A stretch of DNA of 64,000 nt from Clostridiales bacterium (GTDB taxonomy: Bacteria > Bacillota > Clostridia > Christensenellales > Aristaeellaceae). The position numbers and the translations under genes were made by a program. Location: assembly GCA_015056175.1 (NCBI GenBank), contig SVGT01000001.1, positions 175,793 through 239,792 on the forward strand. The letters are read 5' to 3'. Positions 39,003 to 49,155 of the stretch are shown here, in pieces (the first letter of the stretch is position 1; the number at the start of each line of letters is the position of its first letter). The notes beneath the pieces are model-generated. The model saw only the letters and a program-made list of their open reading frames with translations, did no database searches and was not told the DNA's origin.

Positions 39003-39689
39003 TCACGGCGCAAAATTCAGCGCCTGATCGCTGCTTTGCACCTCGATAAAGGAATCCGGCACCTGCCCTACGATGATGGATTCGGCGATCAGCACCTGGG
39101 ACGTAAACTTCACCTGCTCCGCGCCCCGGGGCAGCACCAGACGCACCGTGGTGTGCATGGACAGATAAATTTTATGGCGGGTCTGGTTGATGCCGGCGGA
39201 TTCAAACTCGCTGAGAAATTCCGCCGTCACCGCGCCGACCGGCGCCACCTTCACCTGCACAGGCGGCCCCATGGCCGCAAGAAAGGGGATGCCAAACGCC
39301 GCCCCCAAAGGAATATTCACCGTCTCATTTTCCGCCATCGCCAGCTTTTCCTGGGCAAGGCGGGCCGTGTTGGTGGCAAGCTCGTTCATGCGCACGGCGT
39401 CCGCCTGGATCATGGTCACCCGTCCCCCGTCGTCTGCACGGACGGATACCAGTTCGTCATACACCTTTTTATCCCCCAGCGCCTCCCGCACCGCATCGTT
39501 CAGGCGGTCCACCGCCATGGCCTGCACCCGGGAGTGCGCCATGGACAAGATCACGCTTTCCAGATTTCTTTCCAGCGCCAGCACCAGCAGTACCAGCAGC
39601 AGTATCAGGACGCACCCAATGCGCAAAATCCTCTTCCCGCGGAAGAAACGGCGCTTCTTTCCCGTTCTTTTTATATCCGGCGTCTGCAA
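39003..39689 (-). CDS. yunB: Sporulation protein YunB
   Basis: 228 residues starting at TTG (39689), with a strong AGGAGGTG 7 nt upstream; no better ATG exists. After a basic N-terminus there is one transmembrane helix (about 21-43). The rest matches YunB: AVDRLNDAVREAL, NELATNTARLAQEKL, IPLGAAFGIPFLAAMGP and HKIYLSMHTTVRLVLP. YunB is a mother-cell protein made under sigma-E in Bacillus and is required for efficient sporulation. CATACAAT just upstream of the ribosome site resembles a sigma-E -10 box, but the -35 is poor and the resulting leader would be very short. It is divergent from the class A penicillin-binding protein. Confidence 0.88.
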   Translation of the reverse strand: MQTPDIKRTGKKRRFFRGKRILRIGCVLILLLVLLVLALERNLESVILSMAHSRVQAMAVDRLNDAVREALGDKKVYDELVSVRADDGGRVTMIQADAVRMNELATNTARLAQEKLAMAENETVNIPLGAAFGIPFLAAMGPPVQVKVAPVGAVTAEFLSEFESAGINQTRHKIYLSMHTTVRLVLPRGAEQVKFTSQVLIAESIIVGQVPDSFIEVQSSDQALNFAP

Positions 39690-39749
39690 TCTTTTACACC
39701 TCCTGCAAGATTGTATGCGCAAAGAGGTCTGTCTTTTCCCGCCGGAGTG

Positions 39750-39758
39750 TGCTATACT
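39750..39758 (+). promoter_or_regulatory. Extended -10 promoter of the penicillin-binding protein gene
   Basis: TGC (39750-39752) precedes TATACT (39753-39758), 43 nt before the TTG start. No clear -35 box is present. Confidence 0.5.
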
Positions 39759-39800
39759 GACCCTAGGGGAGCCAAGGACGCTCCCGCGAGGTGGACGAAT

Positions 39801-42800
39801 TTGAAAAAGAAACTGTTTTCCAAGCGTCAGGGCGAAGCGCTGCAAACGCCGCCCGAAGCGCCCTATCAGCCCTATTCGGGCGATCCGTATGCCGATATGC
39901 TCTACCCGGACACGGACGGCATGAACGAGACCCGGGTATATACCGACGCCCCGCAGGATGATCAATACGGAGCGCCTTATTCGGGTGCGCCGGATGATCC
40001 GCAGGATGCATACGGCAATCCCTACGATATGAACGCCTATCCCCAGGATATGGGCTATGAGGACGGCGCTTATCAGGAAGAACCCGTGTATCAGGATGAA
40101 AATGTGTATCCGGAGGAGGCAGGCTATCCGGACAGCTTTGATCTGCCCCCGGAGGAACAAAAGCCCCGGAAGCGCACCATTTTCAAGCCCCGCTCCCGCA
40201 AGCCCTCGTTTATCCTGTCGGTCATCATCAATTCTCTGCGCATGCTGATGCTGCTGGTGTTGATCCTGGGCCTTTCCGGCGTGGGCACGGTGGTGGGCAT
40301 CGCCCGCGCCTATGTGGATACCGCCCCGGATCTGGATCTGGCTGCCATTGACGATCAGAACCAGACCTCCTTTATCTACGACGCCGAGGGCAATCTGATC
40401 ACCGAATACAAGGGCACGGAAAACCGCGTGATGGTATCCATCGATACCATGCCGCAGATGCTGCAGCACGCCTTTGTGGCCGTGGAAGACGCCCGCTTCT
40501 ATACCCACAGCGGTATCGATATCAAGCGCATCGCCGGCTCCTTCATCGCCAATTATCTCACCGGCTCCCAGCAGGGCGGCTCCACCATCACCCAGCAGCT
40601 GATCAAAAACACCGTTTTGTCCAGCGAAAAAAGCTATAAGCGCAAAATTCAGGAAGCCTATCTGGCGCTGCAGCTGGAAACCCGCTACACCAAGGATCAG
40701 ATCCTGGAAAGCTATCTGAACACCATATACCTTGGCGAGGATTACTACGGCGTGAAGGTGGCCGCCTACGGCTACTTTGGCAAGGAAAACCTTTCCGATC
40801 TTTCCCTGCGCGAGTGCGCCATGCTGGCCGGCACCTGCAACAGCCCCTACTACTACAACCCCCGCCGCAACTACTACATGCGCCAGAGCGATACCACGGA
40901 TTATGCGGCCATCACCGATAACCGCACCGATTATGTGCTGCGCTGCATGTACGAAAACCAGTTCATCACCCAGGAGCAGTATCAGCAGGCGCTGAATCCA
41001 GCGTCCGCAAACGTGCTGCGGGAATCCCCGGAAAGCACCGAGCTTTACCCCTATCCCCATTATGTGGAATATGCCGTGCGCGAGTGCGTGCAGATCCTGC
41101 TTGAGCTCAACGGCCTGGAAAACACCTCCCAGAACCGCAACAAAATGGAAAGCGAGCTGCGCACCGGCGGCTACAAGGTGTTCCTGGCGCTGGATACCCA
41201 GATCCAGACCGCCGTGGAGGAAACGCTCTACAACTACGGCAACTATCCCTCCCTGCGCGACCCCGGCGACAGCGTGTACCGCGCCCGCAATTCCGACGGC
41301 ACCTATGACGAAATTCCCCAGCCCCAGGCAGCCGCCGTGGTGATGGATTACCGCACGGGCGAAGTAAAGGCCATCGTGGGCAGCAGAACCCGTCCCACCC
41401 AGCGCAAAACGTTGAACCGCGCAACGGATATGAACATGCCCGTTGGCTCCTCCATCAAGCCCATCGCCGTATACGCTCCCGCCATTGAACTGGGCGCAGG
41501 CGGCGGCACCATTCTCTACAACATGCCCCTGCCCATCTCCGGCTGGAAGGGCGCCGACGGCAAGGATACCTGGCCCAAGAACTACGGCGGCTCCTCCTAC
41601 CGCGGCCCGGAAACGCTGCGAAAAGCGCTGACCAAATCGGACAATACCGCAGCGGCCTACGCACTGATGAACTTTGTGGGCGTGGAGCGCTCCGCCGATT
41701 TCCTCCTGCGCATGGGCGTAAGCGAAGGGCACATCAACCGCACGCCCTTTGGCGTGTCCCTGGGCTCCAGCGGCATTACCCCCTTTGAAATGACGGCCGC
41801 CTTCTCCACATTGGGCAACGGCGGCGTATATCAGGAGCCCATCACGGTGCTGGGCATTTTTGACCCGGACCTTTCTCCCGTGTACGACGCCCACCAGAGC
41901 CAGGAGCGCAGGCAGGTATTCTCCCCCGCCACCGCCTACCTGACGGTGGATATCCTGAAGGATGCGGCATCCTCCTCCGGTACGGGCAGCGCCGCCCGCA
42001 TTTCCGGCCAGACCGTGGCCGGCAAAACGGGCACCAACTCCGACCAGAAGGGCGTGTTCTTCTCCGGCCTCACCGGCTGGTATGCAGGCTCCGTATGGAT
42101 CGGCCATGACAATTACAAGGCCCTTTCCAGCAAGACCACCGGCGGCAACAGCGCCGCCAAGCTCTGGCAGGCCTTCATGAGCAAAATCCACAGCCAGAAG
42201 GGCCTTGCCAACCGGGATATCATGGAGGGCAATCCTTCGGATTACGGCCTGACCCGCGTCACCACCTGCGCCGTCAGCGGACAGCTTGCCACCGACGCCT
42301 GCAGGCAGGACGTGATGGATTACGGCACGGTGACGGATTACTGGCCCAGCGCCAGCGTCCCCACCGCCTACTGCCAGATGCATGTAAACGCCACGGTGTG
42401 CATGTCCTCGGGTCAGCTGGCAGGTGATACCTGCCCAAGCGCCAGCCGCAGCAACCGCTCCATCATCATCATTCCCCGGGGCCATCCCCTGTACCAGTTC
42501 ATCGGCACCTCCTATCAGGGCGTGCTGACGGATTATCTGGGTCAGTCGGCGTCGCTGCGCCTGACGGGAGACAGCCAGGCAAATGCCGCGCTCTTGTCCT
42601 CCCAGACCTGCACGCTGCACAAAAACGGGCAGTCCCTGCAGCAAAACAACGCCTCCGCCCTGCTGAATGACGCGCAGACGCTTTTGTCCTCGGCAAGACT
42701 TCTGCTCTCCACCATGAGCAGCGACAGCAACGGCTATCAGGCGCTGCAAAACGCCATTTCCTATCTGGAAAACGTGACGGCCTCCTCCCCCGACGTAAAC

Positions 42801-42854
42801 ACCCTGGCCACCGCCATGACCATGCTCACCCAGGCTATGGCCGCCGTCCAATAA
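39801..42854 (+). CDS. Class A penicillin-binding protein (GT51 + transpeptidase)
   Basis: 1017 residues starting at TTG (39801) with GAGGTGG 7 nt upstream. It polymerises and crosslinks peptidoglycan at the outer membrane face. A 130-residue acidic, Tyr/Pro-rich cytoplasmic tail precedes the transmembrane helix (about 137-165). The glycosyltransferase has VAVEDARFYTHSGID and GGSTITQQLIKN. The transpeptidase has the SxxK serine S550 (GSSIKP), S613-D-N and K742-T-G. After the catalytic domain about 190 residues carry a Cys-containing segment (CAVSGQLATDAC and CMSSGQLAGDTC) and a helical Ser/Asn/Ala-rich end. The length exceeds typical PBP1A (700-800) because of both tails. It is divergent from yunB. 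Confidence 0.93.
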   Translation: MKKKLFSKRQGEALQTPPEAPYQPYSGDPYADMLYPDTDGMNETRVYTDAPQDDQYGAPYSGAPDDPQDAYGNPYDMNAYPQDMGYEDGAYQEEPVYQDENVYPEEAGYPDSFDLPPEEQKPRKRTIFKPRSRKPSFILSVIINSLRMLMLLVLILGLSGVGTVVGIARAYVDTAPDLDLAAIDDQNQTSFIYDAEGNLITEYKGTENRVMVSIDTMPQMLQHAFVAVEDARFYTHSGIDIKRIAGSFIANYLTGSQQGGSTITQQLIKNTVLSSEKSYKRKIQEAYLALQLETRYTKDQILESYLNTIYLGEDYYGVKVAAYGYFGKENLSDLSLRECAMLAGTCNSPYYYNPRRNYYMRQSDTTDYAAITDNRTDYVLRCMYENQFITQEQYQQALNPASANVLRESPESTELYPYPHYVEYAVRECVQILLELNGLENTSQNRNKMESELRTGGYKVFLALDTQIQTAVEETLYNYGNYPSLRDPGDSVYRARNSDGTYDEIPQPQAAAVVMDYRTGEVKAIVGSRTRPTQRKTLNRATDMNMPVGSSIKPIAVYAPAIELGAGGGTILYNMPLPISGWKGADGKDTWPKNYGGSSYRGPETLRKALTKSDNTAAAYALMNFVGVERSADFLLRMGVSEGHINRTPFGVSLGSSGITPFEMTAAFSTLGNGGVYQEPITVLGIFDPDLSPVYDAHQSQERRQVFSPATAYLTVDILKDAASSSGTGSAARISGQTVAGKTGTNSDQKGVFFSGLTGWYAGSVWIGHDNYKALSSKTTGGNSAAKLWQAFMSKIHSQKGLANRDIMEGNPSDYGLTRVTTCAVSGQLATDACRQDVMDYGTVTDYWPSASVPTAYCQMHVNATVCMSSGQLAGDTCPSASRSNRSIIIIPRGHPLYQFIGTSYQGVLTDYLGQSASLRLTGDSQANAALLSSQTCTLHKNGQSLQQNNASALLNDAQTLLSSARLLLSTMSSDSNGYQALQNAISYLENVTASSPDVNTLATAMTMLTQAMAAVQ

Positions 42855-42866
42855 CGCAAAACAAAA

Positions 42867-42897
42867 AACCGTCAGGAAATATCCTGACGGTTTTTTT
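42867..42897. terminator. Bidirectional terminator after the penicillin-binding protein
   Basis: AACCGTCAGGA (42867-42877) pairs with TCCTGACGGTT (42882-42892); T-runs flank both sides. Confidence 0.92.
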
Positions 42898-42907
42898 GAC
42901 GTCTGGT

Positions 42908-43837
42908 TTATCTCAGCTTCAGGGGGTTGGTCCAGGCACGGCGGCCCTGCTCGTCCACCACCGTCACGCGCACATAGCGAGTGCCCTTGGGCGGATCGGA
43001 ATAGGCTTCCGTCAAAAGCTGCCCCTCCTCCGCCGTCCACTTGCGCAGGGGATAGCGGAGCGTCACAAACTGGATGGATTTGACGGGGCTGCACTTAATG
43101 TGCACGGTGCCGTCCTCCTCATAAAAATCGTAGATCTCAGGGCCGCAGGAGGGGTAGAATTCGCCCTTTTCCAGCGCATCCAGAATGCTTTCGGCGTCAT
43201 CGTCGCTGCTTACCATCACCCAGCCCTTGCAGTGCTGGTTCATGGGATGCCCGTCGTCGGTGGCCACGCCCCACATTTCGTTTCCGTCGTCCCAGGCTTC
43301 GTCCCAGTAGGGCGCGTTATCGTCCAGGCCGTTGTCCATCACGCAGCCGGTGTTCCACACCTCCATGGCCATATTGCCCTTCAGGTCCTTAAAATCCTGA
43401 TAGGTGGTGCAGCTCCATTCGGGATGAGCGTAGATGGTTTTCAGACCCCACCCGTGCATTTCGTCGATCATGCCCTGCGCTTCAACGGCGTTTTCGCGGC
43501 GGCCGTACCATTCGGGGCGCACGTCCTGACCGGGCGTGCGGGGATCGTGAGGCACGCCCACGCCCACCACATGCACGCAGATGGGCTTATCCTCGCCGGG
43601 GCCCGGCATGCCCATATCCCGCTCCACGCCGGAGAGCATGGTCATGGGTACGTCGGCATGGTTGATGTGGTTGATCACATTATGATCGGTCAGCGCCATA
43701 AAACGGTAGCCCTGCTCGTGATGGAGGCGGATCACCTCTTCCGGGGTGCCGCTGCCGTCGGAGCGGGTGGTGTGGCAGTGCAGTGCGCCCTTGAGGAAGG
43801 GCTTGCCCTTTGCAAATGCCGGATGTCTGTTGATCAT
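42908..43837 (-). CDS. PHP-domain protein (CehA/McbA-like metallohydrolase)
   Basis: 309 residues. KGALHCHTTRSDGSGTPEEV (16-35) provides the first metal-binding HxH and Asp of a PHP phosphoesterase. FMALTDHNVI has the next His, YAHPEW another, and GVATDDGHP the last metal ligands. A C-terminal region of about 90 residues forms a beta-rich domain (GTVHIKCSPVKSIQFVTLRYP). Members act on phosphate esters of unknown identity. GGAGGAAAC precedes the ATG. The stop lies at the shared terminator, and the flavin reductase gene lies 20 nt upstream. Confidence 0.85.
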   Translation of the reverse strand: MINRHPAFAKGKPFLKGALHCHTTRSDGSGTPEEVIRLHHEQGYRFMALTDHNVINHINHADVPMTMLSGVERDMGMPGPGEDKPICVHVVGVGVPHDPRTPGQDVRPEWYGRRENAVEAQGMIDEMHGWGLKTIYAHPEWSCTTYQDFKDLKGNMAMEVWNTGCVMDNGLDDNAPYWDEAWDDGNEMWGVATDDGHPMNQHCKGWVMVSSDDDAESILDALEKGEFYPSCGPEIYDFYEEDGTVHIKCSPVKSIQFVTLRYPLRKWTAEEGQLLTEAYSDPPKGTRYVRVTVVDEQGRRAWTNPLKLR

Positions 43838-43857
43838 GCCTGTTTCCTCCGTTGTAC

Positions 43858-44463
43858 TTATTTTTTACGCAGCTCCTTCATGCGGCGGGCGTATGCATCC
43901 TTTCCCGCCACACTGAAGCCAAAAAACCCCAGTGCCTGACCCAGGCTGTAATAGGTACCGTGGCTGTAGGCCAGAAGATCTCCCCTGTCCAGACGGATGC
44001 GTCCGTCCGCATCCATCAGATCCTCCCTGACGCCCATGCCCACCACGCTGCCCACGATCAGATGATGGCTGCCAAGGGGCGTAACGGACGCCACCTTGCA
44101 GCTGAGGTACAGCGGCGCGCCTTCAATGGCGGGCGCAAACTGCATGTTTTCCGCCGGTACGCATACCAGGCCGCAGTTCTTCAGCTTGTCCTCATCCCGC
44201 CCGGAGCGCACGCCGCAATAGTCCAGGCTGCGCAGCATATCCCTGCCGCACAGGTTGATCACAAATTCGCCGCTCTGCCGGATGATATCATAGGAATAGC
44301 GCCCCGGCCTCACGGAAATGGAGCACATGGGCGGCTGGGTGTTTACCGTGCCTGCCCAGGCCACCGTCAGCGCATTGGGTTTTTCCCCTTCCCGCGCACA
44401 GCTGACCAGCACCGGCGGCACCGGCGACAGCAGCGCGCCGGGCTTCACTTGTACAAATGCCAT
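43858..44463 (-). CDS. Flavin reductase family protein
   Basis: 201 residues. PVPPVLVSCAREGEKPNALTVAW and the downstream SISVRPGRYSYDIIRQSGEFVINL are the FMN-binding split-barrel pattern of flavin reductase-like proteins. It should bind FMN and may reduce flavin or a small electron acceptor with NAD(P)H. AAGGAGAAAG precedes the ATG. It lies 11 nt downstream of the BaiN-like flavoprotein, suggesting a redox pairing, but the substrate is unknown. Confidence 0.85.
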   Translation of the reverse strand: MAFVQVKPGALLSPVPPVLVSCAREGEKPNALTVAWAGTVNTQPPMCSISVRPGRYSYDIIRQSGEFVINLCGRDMLRSLDYCGVRSGRDEDKLKNCGLVCVPAENMQFAPAIEGAPLYLSCKVASVTPLGSHHLIVGSVVGMGVREDLMDADGRIRLDRGDLLAYSHGTYYSLGQALGFFGFSVAGKDAYARRMKELRKK

Positions 44464-44474
44464 ATTCTTTCTCC

Positions 44475-45686
44475 TTATCGGCTCAGCGCCGCATGCCGGC
44501 CTGCCGTGATGCCGCTTGCCCAGGCAAACAGCAGATTAAAGCCGCCGCATTCGCCGTCCACGTTCAATACCTCGCCCGCGGCATATACGCCTTCGTGGAA
44601 GCGGCTTTCCAACGTCTCGCTGTCAAACTCGCGGGTATCCGCGCCGCCGTGGGCCACCTGGGCCTGATCCATGCCGCGCACGCCCTCGACCCTGAGCACA
44701 AAATCGGAAAGCAGCGCAGCCTGCGCACGGGGATCCCGCGCACGCTTGCGCACGATATCCTGCAAAACCCTGGGCAAAAGCCCGGTCAGCATTTCGTCCC
44801 GTCCCAATTGCTTTTCCCTCGCTGACAGAAGAGCAAGGATTTTTTCCTCGCTGCCGCCCGGGAGCGGCGGTGCAAAATCATGGCTGTGGCGCCGCTTTTC
44901 CAGCGCCAGCAGCGGTGCAAAATCCACATGCAGCCGATCGCCCTTCCTGGCCGCGCGGCCCAACTGCATGGCGCATACGCCGCTGACCCCCTGCTCGGAA
45001 AAGAGGCATTCGCCCTCCGTGCGCTCCAAGGGCTTTCCGTTTCTGCACAGCGTCAGGATGACGGGCGTGCGCAGCCCCTTTAAGGCATGCAGCCCCGTCA
45101 TATCGCACAGAAGGGGCGTCAGCGCAGGCACAGGCGGGATGATGCTGTGACCCAAATCGGACAGAAGATGATAGGAATCCATGCCCAATTTGCCGCCTGC
45201 CGGCGACCCGCAGCACACGATCACCTTGTCCGCGCGGAAGCGCTCCTCGCCGCAGCGCACCAGAAAACCCCGTTTGCCGTAAGCGATCTCCGTCGCCTTT
45301 TTATCGCACAGCACCTGAATATGCAGCCTGGCCGCATAGCTCCTAAACGCATCCAGCACCGAGGATGCCTGACCGGTGGCGGGATACACCCGGCCGTCCT
45401 CCTCGCTCTCCTGTGCCATACGCAGACCTGCACGGTCAAAAAAAGCGCGCACGTCCTCCCGGGTGCAGTTTTCCAGCACCCGATCCGCAAAGGCCGCGTC
45501 GCCAAAGTATACATTTTTGCCGTCGTTGAGCAGATTGCACCGGCCGTTGCCGCTGGCCAGGATCTTTCTGCCCGTGCGGGGCGCGCCCTCCAGCACCGTT
45601 ACGTGCACGTCCCCGGTGCTTTCCGCAGCCGCACAGGCAGCCGCATAGCCTGCGGCGCCGCCGCCGATGACCACGATCTCCCTCAT
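44475..45686 (-). CDS. FAD-dependent oxidoreductase, HI0933/BaiN-like
   Basis: 403 residues. VIGGGAAGYAAACAAAES (5-22) is the FAD-binding Rossmann motif. GRKILASGNGRCNLLN is the HI0933 signature. GGVDTREFDSETLESR-like and YAAGEVLNVDGECGGFNLLFAWASG near the C-terminus complete the family. BaiN in gut clostridia has been linked to bile acid reduction, but most relatives are unassigned, so this should not be read as bile acid metabolism. The start at 45686 follows AAAGGAA and overlaps the upstream gene by 4 nt. It is part of the 46649-to-43858 operon. Confidence 0.87.
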   Translation of the reverse strand: MREIVVIGGGAAGYAAACAAAESTGDVHVTVLEGAPRTGRKILASGNGRCNLLNDGKNVYFGDAAFADRVLENCTREDVRAFFDRAGLRMAQESEEDGRVYPATGQASSVLDAFRSYAARLHIQVLCDKKATEIAYGKRGFLVRCGEERFRADKVIVCCGSPAGGKLGMDSYHLLSDLGHSIIPPVPALTPLLCDMTGLHALKGLRTPVILTLCRNGKPLERTEGECLFSEQGVSGVCAMQLGRAARKGDRLHVDFAPLLALEKRRHSHDFAPPLPGGSEEKILALLSAREKQLGRDEMLTGLLPRVLQDIVRKRARDPRAQAALLSDFVLRVEGVRGMDQAQVAHGGADTREFDSETLESRFHEGVYAAGEVLNVDGECGGFNLLFAWASGITAGRHAALSR

Positions 45687-46189
45687 GGATTCATTCCTTT
45701 CACAAGCTTTCGCACAAGGCGTGCGCAGCCCCTGCCGGGAAGATATGCACCGCTGCGCAAAAGGCAGGCATACTGCATGGCCAGTTGCCGGTACAGATAT
45801 TCCGCGTCCACGCGCTTTTTTGTGCACGCGTGGTACAGGATGCGGGCGGTATCCGTGTTTTCCGATGTGTTTTTGTCATAGAGCAAAGCAAGATACAAAA
45901 GCGCCACGGCGTCCTCTCCGTCGGGATGGACAATAACGTCCTCCGTGCGGGATAAATAGTCCGCCCATTTGCTTTCGCTCAGATCCACGCGCCACATATC
46001 CCCGTCTCTTCCGCAGGGGGATACGCAAAAGCCCGCGCCCGTCAGTCTTTGCGCCGTCTCCCCGCATTTTTCCGGAAAGCGGCGGGGAAAATCCGTCACA
46101 TACAAACCCTTTTCCTCCCGGTCGGGGCGGAGAAACACCTTTTCACCCAGCAGGGCTGCAAGCTCGTCATACAGCGCGCGCTCAGCCAT
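45683..46189 (-). CDS. Conserved protein of unknown function
   Basis: 168-residue soluble protein I do not recognise. It has an acidic/basic N-terminal half (residues 1-90, with PRRFPEKCGETAQRL and CVSPCGRDGDMWRVDLSESKWADY) and a helical C-terminal half (AVALLYLALLYDKN to the basic LVRKLVKGMNP). The N-terminal half looks like a small alpha/beta fold with no catalytic motif. It is preceded by DUF1934 with an 8-nt overlap and followed by the flavoprotein with a 4-nt overlap, so all are translated together. The ATG at 46189 is preferred to the TTG at 46198. Confidence 0.6.
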   Translation of the reverse strand: MAERALYDELAALLGEKVFLRPDREEKGLYVTDFPRRFPEKCGETAQRLTGAGFCVSPCGRDGDMWRVDLSESKWADYLSRTEDVIVHPDGEDAVALLYLALLYDKNTSENTDTARILYHACTKKRVDAEYLYRQLAMQYACLLRSGAYLPGRGCARLVRKLVKGMNP

Positions 46190-46649
46190 TTTGGGCAAAC
46201 CTCAGACTCAAATCGTGCACGGCGGAGAAATGGCCCTGCATATCCAACTGATACTGCAATTCCACCACGCCCTGACCTCTTTCCACCTTCCAGTAGACGC
46301 GCGTTGCATACACCCCCATGCGCAGATCGCCATAAGGGGTGCGGTAAAACCCTTCAAAGCGGCGATCCTTTTCAAACACCATGGTGGTGCCGTAATCGCC
46401 TTTGCGCTGCATGGCCACCCGTCCGCCCTTCATGGTGAGCAATATCTGCTGACGGCTGCCGCTTTCGGGGTCCGTTTCCTCATAATCCAGCAGATACCCA
46501 TCGTCCTTTTTGCGGAGCGTACCCGTGGTCATCAGCTTGATGGAGTCCGTTTCCTCTCCATCCTCCATGGCGCGGTTCCTGCCCGTGATGGACAGGAGCA
46601 CGGGGATTTTTTCCTCCGGCGCCGCTGCAAGCTTCTCTTTATCGTTCAT
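46182..46649 (-). CDS. DUF1934 (YwiB-like) protein
   Basis: 155 residues. VLLSITGRNRA, DGYLLDYEETDPE and MRKGDYGTT-like strands (QRKGDYGTTMVFEKD), then YRTPYGDLRMGVYATRV and VELQYQLDMQGHFSAVHDLSLRF, are the DUF1934 calycin-like beta-barrel pattern. The function is unknown. In many Firmicutes it lies next to argS or rpoE; here it heads an operon with an unknown protein and redox enzymes. Its ribosome site (GAGG) is about 13 nt from the ATG, which is long. Confidence 0.85.
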   Translation of the reverse strand: MNDKEKLAAAPEEKIPVLLSITGRNRAMEDGEETDSIKLMTTGTLRKKDDGYLLDYEETDPESGSRQQILLTMKGGRVAMQRKGDYGTTMVFEKDRRFEGFYRTPYGDLRMGVYATRVYWKVERGQGVVELQYQLDMQGHFSAVHDLSLRFAQNG

Positions 46650-46686
46650 GGTATCTTGTCATACCTCACAAGTTCTTTGTACTGCC

Positions 46687-46715
46687 ATTATACATGGTTT
46701 TATTTCGTCACACAA
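46687..46715 (-). promoter_or_regulatory. Promoter of the DUF1934 operon
   Basis: On the minus strand TTGTGT (46715-46710), a 17-bp spacer and TATAAT (46692-46687). Confidence 0.75.
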
Positions 46716-46791
46716 GCCGCTTTTTCTTCCCTGTTTTTCGTATAAATTTGCAAACCCGGCCTGTTTTCCACCGCTTGTTTCATCCGCCGTG

Positions 46792-46821
46792 TTGACATGC
46801 TCCCCTCCGGGGGTGTAAAAT
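46792..46821 (+). promoter_or_regulatory. Promoter of typA
   Basis: TTGACA (46792-46797), an 18-bp spacer and TAAAAT (46816-46821). The spacer includes a small CCCC-TCC-GGGG inverted repeat. Confidence 0.75.
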
Positions 46822-46874
46822 AAACTGTTGCCTATCCCATGTGACCAACCCAAGCAGAGAGGTGCTTTTATTCT

Positions 46875-48713
<1,839 letters not shown>

Positions 48714-48732
48714 TCGATCCGGAGGGAAGAAA

Positions 48733-49119
48733 ATGTACCTGTTCGTCTGTACCGGCAACACCTGCCGCAGCCCCATGGCGGCCGCCCTGTGGCGTCTGCG
48801 CGGGCATGAGGCCGAATCTGCCGGCATTTATGCCATGCAGGGCAGCGCTGCATCCGGCGGCGCCATCCGCGCCATGGAAGAATGGAAAATCGATCTGGGC
48901 GCTCACCGCGCCCATCCCGTCAGCGCGGACAGCATGGCCCGGGCCGAAAAGATCGTTGCCATGACCGGCCGCCATGCCCAGGCGCTTCTGGACCAGTTCC
49001 CCATGTATGCGGACAAGATCGTCTGCATGCCCCGGGATATTCAGGATCCCTTCGGCGGCGACGATGAGGATTACATCCGCTGCGCCAGAGAGATCGACGA
49101 AGCGCTGGATATGCTGTAA
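48733..49119 (+). CDS. Low-molecular-weight protein phosphatase, YwlE-type (probable protein-arginine phosphatase)
   Basis: 128 residues. FVCTGNTCRSPMA (4-16) is the C-x5-R-S phosphate-binding loop with nucleophile C6 and R12. The Thr at T10 is the residue that distinguishes YwlE-type arginine phosphatases from tyrosine phosphatases, which usually have Ile there. QDPFGGDDEDY supplies the acid D105 and matches the YwlE DPFGG segment. It is a little short (YwlE about 150). No mcsB arginine kinase is in this window. GGAGGGAAG precedes the ATG; it shares the typA transcript. Confidence 0.85.
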   Translation: MYLFVCTGNTCRSPMAAALWRLRGHEAESAGIYAMQGSAASGGAIRAMEEWKIDLGAHRAHPVSADSMARAEKIVAMTGRHAQALLDQFPMYADKIVCMPRDIQDPFGGDDEDYIRCAREIDEALDML

Positions 49120-49121
49120 CC

Positions 49122-49154
49122 AAAAGGACCGATGCAAAAGCACCGGTCCTTTTT
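49122..49154. terminator. Bidirectional terminator after the YwlE-like gene
   Basis: AAAAGGACC (49122-49130) pairs with GGTCCTTTT (49145-49153), with a T-run after it. Confidence 0.85.
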
Positions 49155-49155
49155 C

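Noticed and set aside
39003..43094. A 1363-codon open frame on the minus strand across the penicillin-binding protein
   Set aside because: Only its last 228 codons (yunB) make sense. The rest is the antisense shadow of the class A PBP and has no family resemblance.
44475..45686. Bile acid 7-dehydroxylation (bai) gene
   Set aside because: Only one BaiN-like flavoprotein is present and no other bai gene; the family is broad.
46802..46812. Small CCCC-TCC-GGGG inverted repeat in the typA promoter spacer as an operator
   Set aside because: Four base pairs are too few to support a site, and no second copy was seen.
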